Below, in pieces: positions 35,814 through 45,145 of a DNA stretch of 64,000 bases. The position numbers and the translations under genes were made by a program. The stretch comes from Simiduia curdlanivorans (GTDB lineage Bacteria > Pseudomonadota > Gammaproteobacteria > Pseudomonadales > Cellvibrionaceae), in the NCBI RefSeq assembly GCF_030409605.1, contig NZ_JAUFQG010000006.1, positions 806,001 to 870,000 on the forward strand, in the 5' to 3' direction. Under the pieces are notes generated by a model. The model ran no database searches and was not told the DNA's origin. It worked only from the letters and a program-made list of their open reading frames with translations. The first letter of the stretch is position 1, and every line of letters begins with the position of its first letter.

Positions 35814-36698
35814 ATGCACCGCAAGCGCACCAACAGAATGGCGAAATCGCTGGCAGCACTTTTCCTCATTGCTGCTGCTCTCGCCGGCAACAGTAGTCGC
35901 GCAGACATCAGTAGTCGCGCAGACAAGAGTGCGAATGGCGCTTGGCTTTTGGTCGATAATTTCGAAGACGGCAAGCAGTTTTCCCGCTGGGAAAAGCGCG
36001 ACGCCGGCAACGAAACCGACCCCTATCAACCTAACCCGCAAGTGACTGAGCGCAGAAAAGCGGCTAACGGCAACCACTATCTGATTAAAAAACCAGCGCC
36101 GGAAGGCGTGTTAGGCAATAGAAAAGCGCTGAGCTTTTTACCGCTGCCACAAGCAATCGCGGTAGGTGAAACCTACACCCTGTTTACCCGTATCAATGTC
36201 GAGTACTTTCCCAACAACCACGTCTTCGGCTTGAGTAGCTACCTACCCGAGGATATCGTAAAACTCGGTTACGACGCGCTTGAACCAAGCCTAAGAGTAA
36301 CCGACAAAACCGAATCTGACGGCAGCAAAAACAAAGGCGCACTGATGGTGAAAACAGACAGGGGCTACGCCGCAGTCGTCAACCCGGTAACACAGCAGGA
36401 TGCCCAACCACTGCAACAAAACACTTGGTACGACATTTGGTATGTGGTGGACAACGCCCGAAAGATAGCCGGTGGGCAGCGCTACGATGTATACATACGG
36501 GGCGGCGAATTTACTGAGCAGACAAAGGTCTACAGCGGAGCGAGTTTTCGAATCCAGCGGGAGCAGCCACTTATCTACTTCCTAACCAATTGCAATACCG
36601 GGCCGAAAGAGCAGCCCTATGGCAACGGCGGTTTGCGCTACGACGATATTTATATGGCTAAGGGCCTGCATCTTTCCAATCCGATTCAGGGCATTTAA
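35814..36698 (+). CDS. secreted beta-rich protein, probably carbohydrate-related
   Basis: A 294-aa exported protein. A basic N-terminus and hydrophobic core (SLAALFLIAAALAG) form the signal peptide. The mature part opens WLLVDNFEDGKQFSRWEKRD and has alternating beta-strand patterning (YDIWYVVDNARKI, YDVYIRGG, GGLRYDDIYMAKG) like the jelly-roll modules of polysaccharide lyases and carbohydrate-binding modules. I do not recognise a specific family or catalytic residues. At the signal-peptide junction SSRADISSRADKS is a tandem duplication of six residues. It precedes a beta-helix protein in the same orientation. Confidence 0.55.
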   Translation: MHRKRTNRMAKSLAALFLIAAALAGNSSRADISSRADKSANGAWLLVDNFEDGKQFSRWEKRDAGNETDPYQPNPQVTERRKAANGNHYLIKKPAPEGVLGNRKALSFLPLPQAIAVGETYTLFTRINVEYFPNNHVFGLSSYLPEDIVKLGYDALEPSLRVTDKTESDGSKNKGALMVKTDRGYAAVVNPVTQQDAQPLQQNTWYDIWYVVDNARKIAGGQRYDVYIRGGEFTEQTKVYSGASFRIQREQPLIYFLTNCNTGPKEQPYGNGGLRYDDIYMAKGLHLSNPIQGI

Positions 36699-37097
36699 TA
36701 AACTAGAGTAACAGGCAATGGGGTAAGAAGTACTAACAGACTAAACCCTAACGTCGGCGACCGTCTATCTTGCGCTACGCCAACAAAGCGGCCACAGCGC
36801 CCTGCAAACGCCCTAACGCCCTAACGCAAAAGCTGAAACACAGCCAGCCACATACCAACAACTCCCCGGTGGCAAAAGCACCGCCTCAACAGCCATCCCA
36901 GGCGCCAAGCGAACAATTATTGCGTTTGGAAAAAATAGTGCTAAAAATCACACAAATGGCCTGATGGTCGGGTTGTCAGGCCAATTAAGCTAGACTACAT
37001 TCGTACGAGGACTGGCCTTCAGGCGCGTTGCTACTCGTCTTTCAGCCAACACGATCCGCAGGATGCAACCTAAAAACAATAACCAGAGAACTCGGCA
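36699..37097. other. spacer with a doubtful small frame and a hairpin
   Basis: 399 bases. A 64-codon frame from a TTG at 36770 to 36964 lacks a ribosome-binding site and is probably not a gene, although its C-terminus (QLLRLEKIVLKITQMA) is helix-like. An 8-bp unit AACGCCCT is repeated 2.6 times near 36805. A GGCCTGA/TCAGGCC hairpin at 36957-36983 overlaps the end of that frame. Confidence 0.4.
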
Positions 37098-38531
37098 ATG
37101 AAACAACTCACTCCAAAACCCCTAGCCCTCGCTTTATCCCTGCTGGTGACCAGCCTCGCCGGCCAGGCTGCAACGCTAAACGTGTACAACGGGCCAGACT
37201 TACAACAAGCCATGCAGGCGGCAAAAGCGGGCGACGAGATCATACTTAACCCAGGCAACTACGAGAGCGTCGCCACCGGTAGCCTCAGCGGCTTCGCCAA
37301 TGCCCACTTCTACGGCAGCAGTAACGGCACAGCCGCGAAACCTATCATCCTGCGCAGCGCCAACAAGAACAACCCACAGGAACTACGCGGCGCGACGGTG
37401 GACAAAAAGATCGTCCTCTACATTACCGGCGACTATTGGCAGGTGCGCGACTTGCGTGTCACCAACGGCCAAAAAGGGATCATTCTCGACAACGCCAACC
37501 ATGTGGTTATCGACAACGTCAGCGTCTATAAAACCGGCCAAGAAGCTATCCACCTGCGCGATAACAGCTCAAACAACCTGGTCAAAAATTCCAACGTTTA
37601 CGACACAGGATTAACCAGCGCCGGCACCGGCGAAGCCTTTTATGTGGGCTCACACCCGGGATCAGATGATGGCAAAGGCTACGTCTATGGCCCGGCCTGT
37701 AATAACAACGTCATCGGCGGCAACACCATTGGGCCGAACGTGCGCGCCGAGCATATCGATATCAAAGCGGGCACCAGCGGTACCATTTTCGAGTACAACA
37801 CCATGACCGGCACGGGCATTTCGGGCGCCAATTCCGCCGATAGTTTCGTAGACATAAAAGGCGAAAACGCCGTCATTCGCGGCAACAAAGCCTATCGCAA
37901 CGGCGAGTCAAATATTAAGCACGCCTTTGAAACGCACGACGTTGCCGATGAGAATACCTTTATCGCCAATGAAGTGGATTTAGATGGCTCAAGCAACTAT
38001 CTATTGTTTGCATCCGTTGGCGTCAATCATGTCAGTAGCAACAATAAACGCTTAGACGGCCGCAGCGATCGGATTGCCAGTGGCTGGAGCGCCGCTACCA
38101 TCGATAATATTATTCCGACTAATATTCCCGCGCCAGGTAACTACGGAACTACTCCAACACCAACACCAACACCAACACCAACTCCGACGCCCACTCCGAG
38201 CCCCACTCCGTCTCCTACTCCAACACCAACACCGAGCCCATCAGCCTGTAGTGGTGTGCAGGTGCTTAGCTGGGATACCAAGTCAGAAGTGAATTTAAAC
38301 AACGGCAATTGCGTGCAGTTTAACCAGTCGCTATCGGGAAAAAGCCTGCAGTTTTGGGACAGCGACACCAACACCTCGTGTAATTTTCGCGGCAGTGTCA
38401 ACGCAGTCGATGGCAGCGGCAGTTTAGCCATCACCAGCAACTATGTTGCCAGTTCAAACTTCACCGGTACAACACTCAAAATTTCACCCGATAGCACGAA
38501 TTGTAAATACATAAAAATTCGCGCCTATTAA
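37098..38531 (+). CDS. secreted right-handed beta-helix protein with Thr-Pro linker and C-terminal module
   Basis: A 477-aa exported protein: signal peptide ending AGQA; a parallel beta-helix (about residues 26-345) with repeated rungs (IILDNANHVVIDNVSVYKTGQEAIHLRDNSSNN in pieces, IDIKAGTSGTIFEYN, VDIKGENAVIRGN); a linker of ~30 Thr-Pro/Ser-Pro residues; and a ~95-residue Cys-containing C-terminal module (VQVLSWDTKSEVN...YIKIRAY). Beta-helix folds of this kind belong to pectate-, chondroitin- and alginate-lyase-like enzymes, and the linker joining a small module is typical of Cellvibrionaceae polysaccharide enzymes. The exact lyase family is not recognised. Confidence 0.72.
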   Translation: MKQLTPKPLALALSLLVTSLAGQAATLNVYNGPDLQQAMQAAKAGDEIILNPGNYESVATGSLSGFANAHFYGSSNGTAAKPIILRSANKNNPQELRGATVDKKIVLYITGDYWQVRDLRVTNGQKGIILDNANHVVIDNVSVYKTGQEAIHLRDNSSNNLVKNSNVYDTGLTSAGTGEAFYVGSHPGSDDGKGYVYGPACNNNVIGGNTIGPNVRAEHIDIKAGTSGTIFEYNTMTGTGISGANSADSFVDIKGENAVIRGNKAYRNGESNIKHAFETHDVADENTFIANEVDLDGSSNYLLFASVGVNHVSSNNKRLDGRSDRIASGWSAATIDNIIPTNIPAPGNYGTTPTPTPTPTPTPTPTPSPTPSPTPTPTPSPSACSGVQVLSWDTKSEVNLNNGNCVQFNQSLSGKSLQFWDSDTNTSCNFRGSVNAVDGSGSLAITSNYVASSNFTGTTLKISPDSTNCKYIKIRAY

Positions 38532-38764
38532 GTATGCGTAGGTAAACAAAAATATCCGAGCTGCTTTACGTCACTACCGGTATTTGGGCAAAAGCCCCAA
38601 CATCGGTAGTGATAGCCGAGTAAGTAAACTTCAGTGCTCTTGATACATCAGCACTTAGGCAACTCCGGCAACTCCAGCACCAACGCAGCTACCGCACCAA
38701 CGCAGCTACCGGAAATACCGCAACTACAGTAACCGCAGCAACTTCCGTATCTCCGCTAGTTCGC
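38532..38764. other. spacer with degenerate CAACTCC/CAACGCAGC repeats
   Basis: No gene. It includes a 17-bp direct repeat of GCACCAACGCAGCTACC (38676-38692 and 38693-38709) and related words on either side. Confidence 0.6.
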
Positions 38765-39979
38765 TTAAGTGAGCGCCATGCCGTTTTGCAACTGGCCGTA
38801 TAACCCCGCAATTAAATCCGACTGGGTAATAATACCCACTAGCATATCCTGCGCATCAACCACGGGAATATGGTGATAACCGGCGTCCGACAATAAAGGA
38901 ATCAGCGCGACTATATGACTGGTATCGCGAGCTTTTACTAAATGCGCTTGGCCCACCATTAGCTCCGCAACCGTGCGCCTTCTACCAAAACGCGATTTGC
39001 GTTTGTGCACCAATCGGCTCAATTGACGCAGCAAACTCCAATAGGGCTTGTTAGTTAAGTTTTTAAAAAAGTCGACACTAGACACCATCCCCACCAAGCG
39101 CTGCCCGTCGACAACCGGCATAGAGCTAATGCGGTGTTTATGGAACAGCTTCCAAGCATCCGCCGCCGCAGTACTTGAACTTACAGTAATCACATCGCGC
39201 GACATAATACTGGCACAGGTAAAGGCATCCTGCTGGCGCTCGTAGGCAAAACTTTGCGCCTTGTGACATAGAGATTCTAAATCCTGCTCGCCGATATCCA
39301 ACACCGTGTCTGCACTATTTAACGCCCGGAGAAAATCTTCTGGCTGCAAACCATGACGCTTTAACGGCGGCCGATTTTGACTTTGGTGTTTCGGATCAAA
39401 GTCATCGCTGGTGTTGATTAAGGGCTTATGGAGTACCCAGCGCTTAAAAAACAGCGACAACAATAATAAAATTAAAACACCACTTGCCACGGGATAGAGT
39501 AGAAAATCAAACCCCAGCGGTTGCTCGTAAGCCGCAAACACTGGCACCAAGGCGGTAGCGCCGCCCGGGGGATGAATGCATTCAAAGGTGTACATACACA
39601 GCAGTGTCAAGGCTATAGTGACGGCCGCCAAAAGCGCCATATCTTGAATCACCCATGAGCAGCCCACGCCTATGGCAGCGGGAATAATATGCCCACCGAC
39701 AAAAGACCAAGGGCTGGCCAAGGGGCTGTTGGGCAGTCCAAACAACAGCACCGATGACGCACCCATGGAGGCCAGCAAAATAAAACCGCCATAGCTATGG
39801 CCAATGTGCAGGCTAGAATAGGCGACCAACCACAGCGCTAAGGCGGCAAAAAACGCAACCTTGATGCGCTGCAAGAGCGGAATAGATGAAAGCGATTGAC
39901 TGTCTTGTCGATTCAAACCGAGTAGGGAAAGACATTGCCGAACAATGCGCTTGCGCCCTCTCGCCTCATGCGGAGCCAT
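38765..39979 (-). CDS. HPP-family membrane protein with two CBS domains
   Basis: A 404-aa protein. Its N-terminal half is an HPP domain of four to five transmembrane helices with the eponymous motif ECIHPPGGATAL. The C-terminal half carries two CBS domains (SIMSRDVITVSSSTAAADAWKLFHKHRISSMPVVD and HLVKARDTSHIVALIPLLSDAGYHHIPVVD, seen in pieces). HPP proteins are implicated in nitrite transport in chloroplasts and cyanobacteria; CBS pairs bind adenine nucleotides. A nucleotide-gated anion channel or transporter is the inference. The ATG at 39979 is preferred to the upstream extension at 40126. Confidence 0.85.
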   Translation of the reverse strand: MAPHEARGRKRIVRQCLSLLGLNRQDSQSLSSIPLLQRIKVAFFAALALWLVAYSSLHIGHSYGGFILLASMGASSVLLFGLPNSPLASPWSFVGGHIIPAAIGVGCSWVIQDMALLAAVTIALTLLCMYTFECIHPPGGATALVPVFAAYEQPLGFDFLLYPVASGVLILLLLSLFFKRWVLHKPLINTSDDFDPKHQSQNRPPLKRHGLQPEDFLRALNSADTVLDIGEQDLESLCHKAQSFAYERQQDAFTCASIMSRDVITVSSSTAAADAWKLFHKHRISSMPVVDGQRLVGMVSSVDFFKNLTNKPYWSLLRQLSRLVHKRKSRFGRRRTVAELMVGQAHLVKARDTSHIVALIPLLSDAGYHHIPVVDAQDMLVGIITQSDLIAGLYGQLQNGMALT

Positions 39980-40129
39980 AAACACCCTGCCAGCGCACCA
40001 AAAAGGCGCAATTATACACAGCAGTGCTTCAAAATGGTGTATAAATTGCCAAGACCGTATCAAACTCCGGGAAACACTCAACCACACCTCAGGCGCAAAA
40101 ACATTCGTTTGAGGTACCAAGAGCAAACC

Positions 40130-40393
40130 ATGGACAAGCGTAAACCCGCAACAATTTTACAGCTAAGGTTGCCACCACTCTGGTGTAACAGTCATCAGCA
40201 AATATTGACTGAGCGAATTAACGCCCTAGATGGGGTGGAGCTGCTTGCAGCGCCCAACTTAGAAATGAAATTGAAATGCAGAAGGCCACTTAGTACGCCG
40301 TCTTTCATCGCACTCGAGGAGATATTTGCCTACTATCAGTTTGATGACACAGCCTATGAGCAATTAGCGCGAGTTAAAGACGAGTCACATTAA
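40130..40393 (+). CDS. small hypothetical protein, divergent from the HPP-CBS gene
   Basis: An 87-aa protein (MDKRKPATILQLRLPPLWCNSHQQILTE...) of no recognised family. It has two cysteines and no membrane segment. It begins at an ATG 150 bases upstream of, and divergent from, the HPP-CBS gene start. The codon pattern and size are reasonable, but there is no functional clue. Confidence 0.5.
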   Translation: MDKRKPATILQLRLPPLWCNSHQQILTERINALDGVELLAAPNLEMKLKCRRPLSTPSFIALEEIFAYYQFDDTAYEQLARVKDESH

Positions 40394-40424
40394 CGACATC
40401 GCACTAACCTAGCTAGCAGCCGTC

Positions 40425-41186
40425 TTAAACAACGGGAATCTTATCCGTACATAGTGCCACACAGCGCCCATGCCATTGGTCGTCGTGCTGAGTCGCAATC
40501 ACCAAACAACTTTCCAAGCTCTCTGCACCGCTCACTAAGCCTCGGCTATCCCAAATGGCACTCTTACCAGCAGGCGCAAAGCCCCCAGTATCTGCGCAGT
40601 GATTTGCCATCACCACTAAGACATTATGCGCCTTAGCATAGCCTTGTAACTGCTCCGTATCTGGTCCATAACCCGCCTCTGTTATCAATACACCAGCAGC
40701 ATAAATGCTCGCCTCATAAGTTCGACAAGCGGCGGCGTGTTCTGGGTGGGTAGTATCGGCACAAATGGCATTAAGCAAGCGATGCCCGTCTAACGCCAGT
40801 AGGTAATGCTCGTGACCAGGCTGAAAAAAAGCGGCTTCGCCCTCGTGCAAAAATAACTTCCGATAAATTTTTATCTGACCGCTGGGCTGAATAATAAACG
40901 CACCAATAGCAGGCTTAGCGCCGGTTTCCACAGGCCCACCTACGATAATGGTCATCTGATAGCGCTTGGCCTGCTGCGCGAGTAGGACAAAACAAGGGTC
41001 ATTTACGCTTAGCGCCATCGAGGCCGCTAACGTCGGTTCATAGCCAGTCAAGGACAACTCGGGAAACACCAGGCAATTGACCCCTTCCGCGTGAGCTTGC
41101 GCCACCACTTGCATATGCGCACGGGCATTCACTGAAAGCTTACCCTTGATAGCCGGTATTTGGGCTGCTGCGATGGAAAAGCTCAA
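40425..41186 (-). CDS. nitrilase-superfamily carbon-nitrogen hydrolase
   Basis: A 253-aa cytoplasmic amidase of the nitrilase fold with an intact Glu-Lys-Cys triad: the Glu in VFPELSLTGYEP, the Lys in YRKLFLHEGE and the Cys in AICADTTHPEH. Members hydrolyse amides (omega-amidase, N-carbamoyl amino acids, formamides); substrate not determinable here. It is shorter than nitrilases proper and lies alone, convergent with the small gene at 40130. Confidence 0.85.
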   Translation of the reverse strand: MSFSIAAAQIPAIKGKLSVNARAHMQVVAQAHAEGVNCLVFPELSLTGYEPTLAASMALSVNDPCFVLLAQQAKRYQMTIIVGGPVETGAKPAIGAFIIQPSGQIKIYRKLFLHEGEAAFFQPGHEHYLLALDGHRLLNAICADTTHPEHAAACRTYEASIYAAGVLITEAGYGPDTEQLQGYAKAHNVLVVMANHCADTGGFAPAGKSAIWDSRGLVSGAESLESCLVIATQHDDQWHGRCVALCTDKIPVV

Positions 41187-41339
41187 AAGGTCACTCCTAC
41201 AGAAAAAACTTCACCTAGGTAAACACGGCATTTTCAGGTGTGTTGCTGACATAACTCACCCAATAAACATCTACCTTCTTGCTCGGGGGAAACAAGATGG
41301 CTACTCACCCGAGCTAGGGGCTAAAAATAGTCCTATTAT

Positions 41340-41570
41340 TCACTGTGTGCTAATTTTCTTGCTCAAAGACTCAAGCCTCGCTCTCATAGGCGCATCCACT
41401 TCTTCAGGCTTAATACGCTTAATAACGCTTCTCAATACCTGAATCTCTTCCGGAGTTATCTCTCCATCTGCCTCCGCTAAAGCGACCATTTTGCCAAGCT
41501 CGGCGGCATCGAGCTTGCCGTCGTTCATGAAGCACTCAATAGACAGCAGAGACATTTCAATATGAGCCAT
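41340..41570 (-). CDS. small TerB-like helical protein
   Basis: A 76-aa protein with the acidic TerB/DjlA-type helix signature (LDAAELGKMVALAEADGEITPEEIQVLRSVI). A larger TerB-like protein lies at 54175. GGGAAAG precedes the ATG. The fold is thought to bind metal or partners at the membrane; function in isolation is unknown. Confidence 0.6.
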   Translation of the reverse strand: MAHIEMSLLSIECFMNDGKLDAAELGKMVALAEADGEITPEEIQVLRSVIKRIKPEEVDAPMRARLESLSKKISTQ

Positions 41571-41792
41571 AGTCTTTCCCTTTTATGAACAATAATCCGA
41601 TTTATAGATGGCCAATAATACGCAAACCTTATCGGAAATCATACCGAGCGATAGAAATCAGGCTCTTGTAACAGCGGCCCCTCAAGCAATTCACGTTGCC
41701 TTTCCTACGGGCTGCTGTATTCTGGAGCGACAACGCCAGTGTGTCATTTATCCTAAATGGCGGGCTTTGCGCTAAGCTACTTAGGCAGCCCA

Positions 41793-42443
41793 ATGACAAC
41801 CCTTCGTTTGCGCTATCAGACTGTCGAGTTTGGTAAAACCGATATTCACCTTTGCACCTTACGCGACGTCCAAGAATTCCACGACCCAGAAGGTGCAGCA
41901 GAAAAACTCGGTATATCCTCAGCGAGTTGGTCTTTATTTGGCGTGATTTGGCCATCGAGTTTAGTGTTGGCTCATTACATGCTCGACTGCGACACCGGCT
42001 CCAAACGGATACTTGAAATTGGTTGTGGCATGGCGCTCAGCAGCCTGCTACTCAATAAACAGCGCGCAGACATTACGGCAACCGATTACCACCCAGAAGT
42101 TGAACGTTTTTTGCAAAGAAACGCACGACTTAATAGCGATAACCCGATCAACTTTGAACTTGCAGACTGGTCGCATAACAGCGCCACGCTTGGGCTCTTC
42201 GACCTCATCATAGGCAGCGATTTATTGTACGAAAACCAGCACATAAAGCTATTGGCAAATTTTATTAACCAACATGCTAAGCCAATCTGTGAAGTTATAC
42301 TTGTCGATCCAGGACGCGGTCGAAAAAGTAAACTCAGCACGGAAATGGTGGCATTTGGATTTACCTATTCGCACCACAAGCCGAGCCATACTCGCTATCT
42401 CGCGAATGAGTTCAAAGGGCATATTTTAAAATTCAATCGTTAA
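41793..42443 (+). CDS. class I SAM-dependent methyltransferase (METTL21/methyltransferase-16-like)
   Basis: A 216-aa methyltransferase. Motif I is ILEIGCGMALSSLLL, the acidic post-I residue is in ITATDYHPEV, and FDLIIGSDLLYE corresponds to motif IV. The D/E-x-x-x-x-G-x-G pattern and the GSDLLYE motif match the protein-lysine methyltransferase-like group (methyltransferase 16). The start is uncertain: the ATG at 41793 has AGG upstream, while an in-frame ATG at 41757 has none. A heptamer array starts three bases after the stop. Confidence 0.8.
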   Translation: MTTLRLRYQTVEFGKTDIHLCTLRDVQEFHDPEGAAEKLGISSASWSLFGVIWPSSLVLAHYMLDCDTGSKRILEIGCGMALSSLLLNKQRADITATDYHPEVERFLQRNARLNSDNPINFELADWSHNSATLGLFDLIIGSDLLYENQHIKLLANFINQHAKPICEVILVDPGRGRKSKLSTEMVAFGFTYSHHKPSHTRYLANEFKGHILKFNR

Positions 42444-42445
42444 AA

Positions 42446-42487
42446 CAAGCAACAAGCAACAAGCAACAAGCAACAAGCAACAAGCAA
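42446..42487. repeat. heptanucleotide tandem array (CAAGCAA)x6
   Basis: Six perfect copies plus CAA begin two bases after the TAA stop of the methyltransferase gene. Confidence 0.95.
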
Positions 42488-42580
42488 CAATAAAATACTA
42501 AGCTAAGGGGTAAATAGTTTCACTACAAAGCCAAGAGTTCACCAATCCCCCCAATAAATATCTAAGAAATAATTCACCAT

Positions 42581-44314
42581 CTACTTCGACGAGGTTAATT
42601 TCAACCCGACAGATACTATGTGATTGTCGTCCGTCTCTTTTACGATTAACTTCACCTGCCCCAGCTTGACCTGGTCTCCAACTACTGGTTTACCATGAAA
42701 CTGGTTGACGATATAAGCCTCAACAGTTAACTCTGAATTTTGCGGGTCAACCTCAAAACCATAAGCTTGTGCCACGTCTATTAATTTAGCATCGGGAAAC
42801 AAGACAAACTCGCCAAAGAAACGGTTTACATCAAGTTTCGAGTTTTGAGCCGCCGGCGCGAACACCCGACTTATGGTCTGCTTAGCGCTCGCAGTTGCCA
42901 ATATCATCACTTGATCGTCAAACTGCAGTTTTTGCTTTTCCGAGTGAGGTAACAAGACGCCACTTCGGATAACGCCAACTATCTGACTGCCCTCGGTGGT
43001 AGGAAGTTGTTTAACCGTAAGGTTAGCGGCATTGCTTCCGGCTAGTACGGGATAGACCAATAGTTCCTTGTCTTGCTCGTGTTTTATCACTAAGCGCAAA
43101 AACTTGGGTTCTTTTGCAGCTCGCGGCAGTTCTATTTGCAACCATTTAGCCATAGGGGCGATAGTCCACCCCTGTAAAATCAATGACACGAGCACCACAA
43201 AAAACACCAGTTCAAAATAAGTTTCCGTGTGTTCCAAACCGGCCAAGGTCGGAAAAAGCGCCAAAATAATGGGCACAGCCCCACGCAACCCGCACCAACC
43301 AATAAACACTTGTTCGCGCCACGGAAAATGAAACGGCAGGAGTGAAATCAACACCGCCGCAGGCCTTGCGACAAAAATAAGTACAAACGCAATCGCAAGC
43401 GCCGGTATAGCAATGGGCAGAAGTTTACTAGGCGTAATCAATAATCCGAGCATTAAAAACATGCCAATCTGACTTAACCAAGCAATACCATCATGAAATC
43501 GATGTATGTCATTACTAGAGGACAAAGGGCTATTGCCAATCATCACCCCGGCAATAAATATGGCTAAAAATCCACTGCCGCCCCAAATTGTCGTGGCGCC
43601 GAATAAACTCAGCCCGCCAGCCATAGCCAACAAAGGGTATAAAGACGCAGATAGGGGCAGTCGCCTGAGCAATTGCACCAGTAAGTAACCGCCAGAAAAA
43701 CCGACCGCCAAGCCCAAACCCATCTGCTGAATCAGCTCATAAAATATGATCCAGCCTTGGTTGCCCGAGCTGCTAATTTGCAACACTTCTACCAGCGTAA
43801 TAGTTAGAAAAATCGCCATCGGATCGTTTGAACCGGATTCAATTTCTAATGTAGCGCTGGTTCGTTCCTTAAGTTCTAAACCGGCATTTCTTATTAAACC
43901 AAAGACAGCAGCGGCATCGGTTGAACCAACAATGGCACCGATCAAAAGCCCCTCTTGCCAGGGCAAGTCTAGAATCAAACAAGCGGAGTAACCAGTAATC
44001 GCAGCCGTGATAAATACACCGATAGTGGCGAGCGATACAGCGGGTCTTAAACTGACCCGAAAGGTGTCTTTCCGGGTACCCAAACCGCCATCAAATATAA
44101 TAATAGCTAGCGCAATATTGCCAAATAGAAAAGCCAAGCCAAAGTCATTAAAGTTAATTGCACCTGGCCCCTCTTCGCCCGCAAGCATGCCCAACAATAG
44201 AAAAATTAGCAGAATTGGCGCACCAATACGGCGGGTTAACACACTGGCAATCACGCAAAGCAGAGCAAGAACTGCGGCGCCAAATATGTATTGATGAATT
44301 AGCTCAACCGTCAC
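42581..44314 (-). CDS. potassium/proton antiporter NhaP2 (CvrA-type)
   Basis: A 577-aa CPA1-type antiporter. The membrane part has about 12-13 helices and carries the conserved IIFDGGLGT, GAIVGSTDAAAVF and IESGSNDPMAIFL segments. A TrkA_C (RCK-C) domain follows (about residues 400-480), then a further C-terminal domain. NhaP2 proteins exchange K+ or Na+ for H+ and protect against alkali or osmotic stress. The start is probably the GTG at 44314, with AGAAG just upstream; the frame can also begin at a TTG at 44326. It is monocistronic. Confidence 0.9.
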   Translation of the reverse strand: MTVELIHQYIFGAAVLALLCVIASVLTRRIGAPILLIFLLLGMLAGEEGPGAINFNDFGLAFLFGNIALAIIIFDGGLGTRKDTFRVSLRPAVSLATIGVFITAAITGYSACLILDLPWQEGLLIGAIVGSTDAAAVFGLIRNAGLELKERTSATLEIESGSNDPMAIFLTITLVEVLQISSSGNQGWIIFYELIQQMGLGLAVGFSGGYLLVQLLRRLPLSASLYPLLAMAGGLSLFGATTIWGGSGFLAIFIAGVMIGNSPLSSSNDIHRFHDGIAWLSQIGMFLMLGLLITPSKLLPIAIPALAIAFVLIFVARPAAVLISLLPFHFPWREQVFIGWCGLRGAVPIILALFPTLAGLEHTETYFELVFFVVLVSLILQGWTIAPMAKWLQIELPRAAKEPKFLRLVIKHEQDKELLVYPVLAGSNAANLTVKQLPTTEGSQIVGVIRSGVLLPHSEKQKLQFDDQVMILATASAKQTISRVFAPAAQNSKLDVNRFFGEFVLFPDAKLIDVAQAYGFEVDPQNSELTVEAYIVNQFHGKPVVGDQVKLGQVKLIVKETDDNHIVSVGLKLTSSK

Positions 44315-44365
44315 AATACTTCTCAATTTTCTGGGCCAAAAGGGCCTGAACTAGTAGGGTAAAAG

Positions 44366-45100
44366 TCATTGATATTTAACGCAAATAAAAGCATTCGACG
44401 GTCCATCTCTACCGCGCCATAAAAGCACCGCTCGCCGAACCGTCTTAGCCTCGATCAACGCCTTAAATCGATCGCCGCCCAAAGCCAGGCATTGTTGCCT
44501 ACCTCTCGAATTGCCGTCAGATCTCACTCGGGCATTCGACCAAGCAATAACCCAAGGTAAACCTTTTGGCGGTCGATATCGCTCATGCCCAGTTGACAAT
44601 AGAGCGGATACGGCGTCAACAGCTGAATTGGCTCACCTAAGGCATTACTTTGATAGCTGGACCAAGGGTAATCCGCTGCATGCGCAACCATATGTACCGG
44701 TACGGGATTCAATTCGACAAACGATACACCGCTAACAAATAATTTGCCCGCATTCAACAAGGTAGAGGTATATCGCCCATCCCAACGCGCAACGATAGGG
44801 CTATAAGTGAAGTTAAATATTGACCATACTTGCGACTGTACGTCTGCATCATGCGACTAACACTTTGTTCAGTGCCGAGGCAAACAGCAAGTGGACATGG
44901 TTAGTCATTCGTACAAACCCATGAATGACAACTGAATACTTAAACCGCCGCGCGTCTGAGAAAGGATGAATAGGATTTGTCGCCAGCCTCGTCTAAAATC
45001 AGGCTTCGCGATTATTACCGCCCTGAATGACTGCTGGGCGCAGACAGGTATATAGCAACGAGGTAACCAAGCGAGGGTGGATTCTCCCTGAAAATCAGAC
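44366..45100 (-). pseudogene. REP-associated tyrosine transposase (RAYT, Y1_Tnp) pseudogene
   Basis: The conceptual translation across frames matches RAYT proteins. An N-terminal part reads QGGNNREA followed by two stop codons, then VIHGFVRMTNHVHLLFAS (the HUH-type MTNHVHLL motif), then VSRMMQTYSRKYGQYL. A frameshift leads to WDGRYTSTLL, FVELNPVPVHMVAHAADYPWSSYQ and NALGEPIQLLTPYPLY, and another shift to GDRFKALIEAKTVRRA. There are at least two stops and two frameshifts, so the gene is dead. Confidence 0.85.
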
Positions 45101-45145
45101 CAAGCCTCGTTGGCCTAGACCTTAAAATCTGTGACTCCGGTGTCA

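Noticed and set aside
36770..36964. A 64-codon plus-strand frame.
   Set aside because: TTG start, no ribosome-binding site and a composition unlike a folded protein; kept only as a note in the spacer.
38141..38440. Gly-Val-rich minus-strand frame.
   Set aside because: It is the antisense shadow of the Thr-Pro linker.
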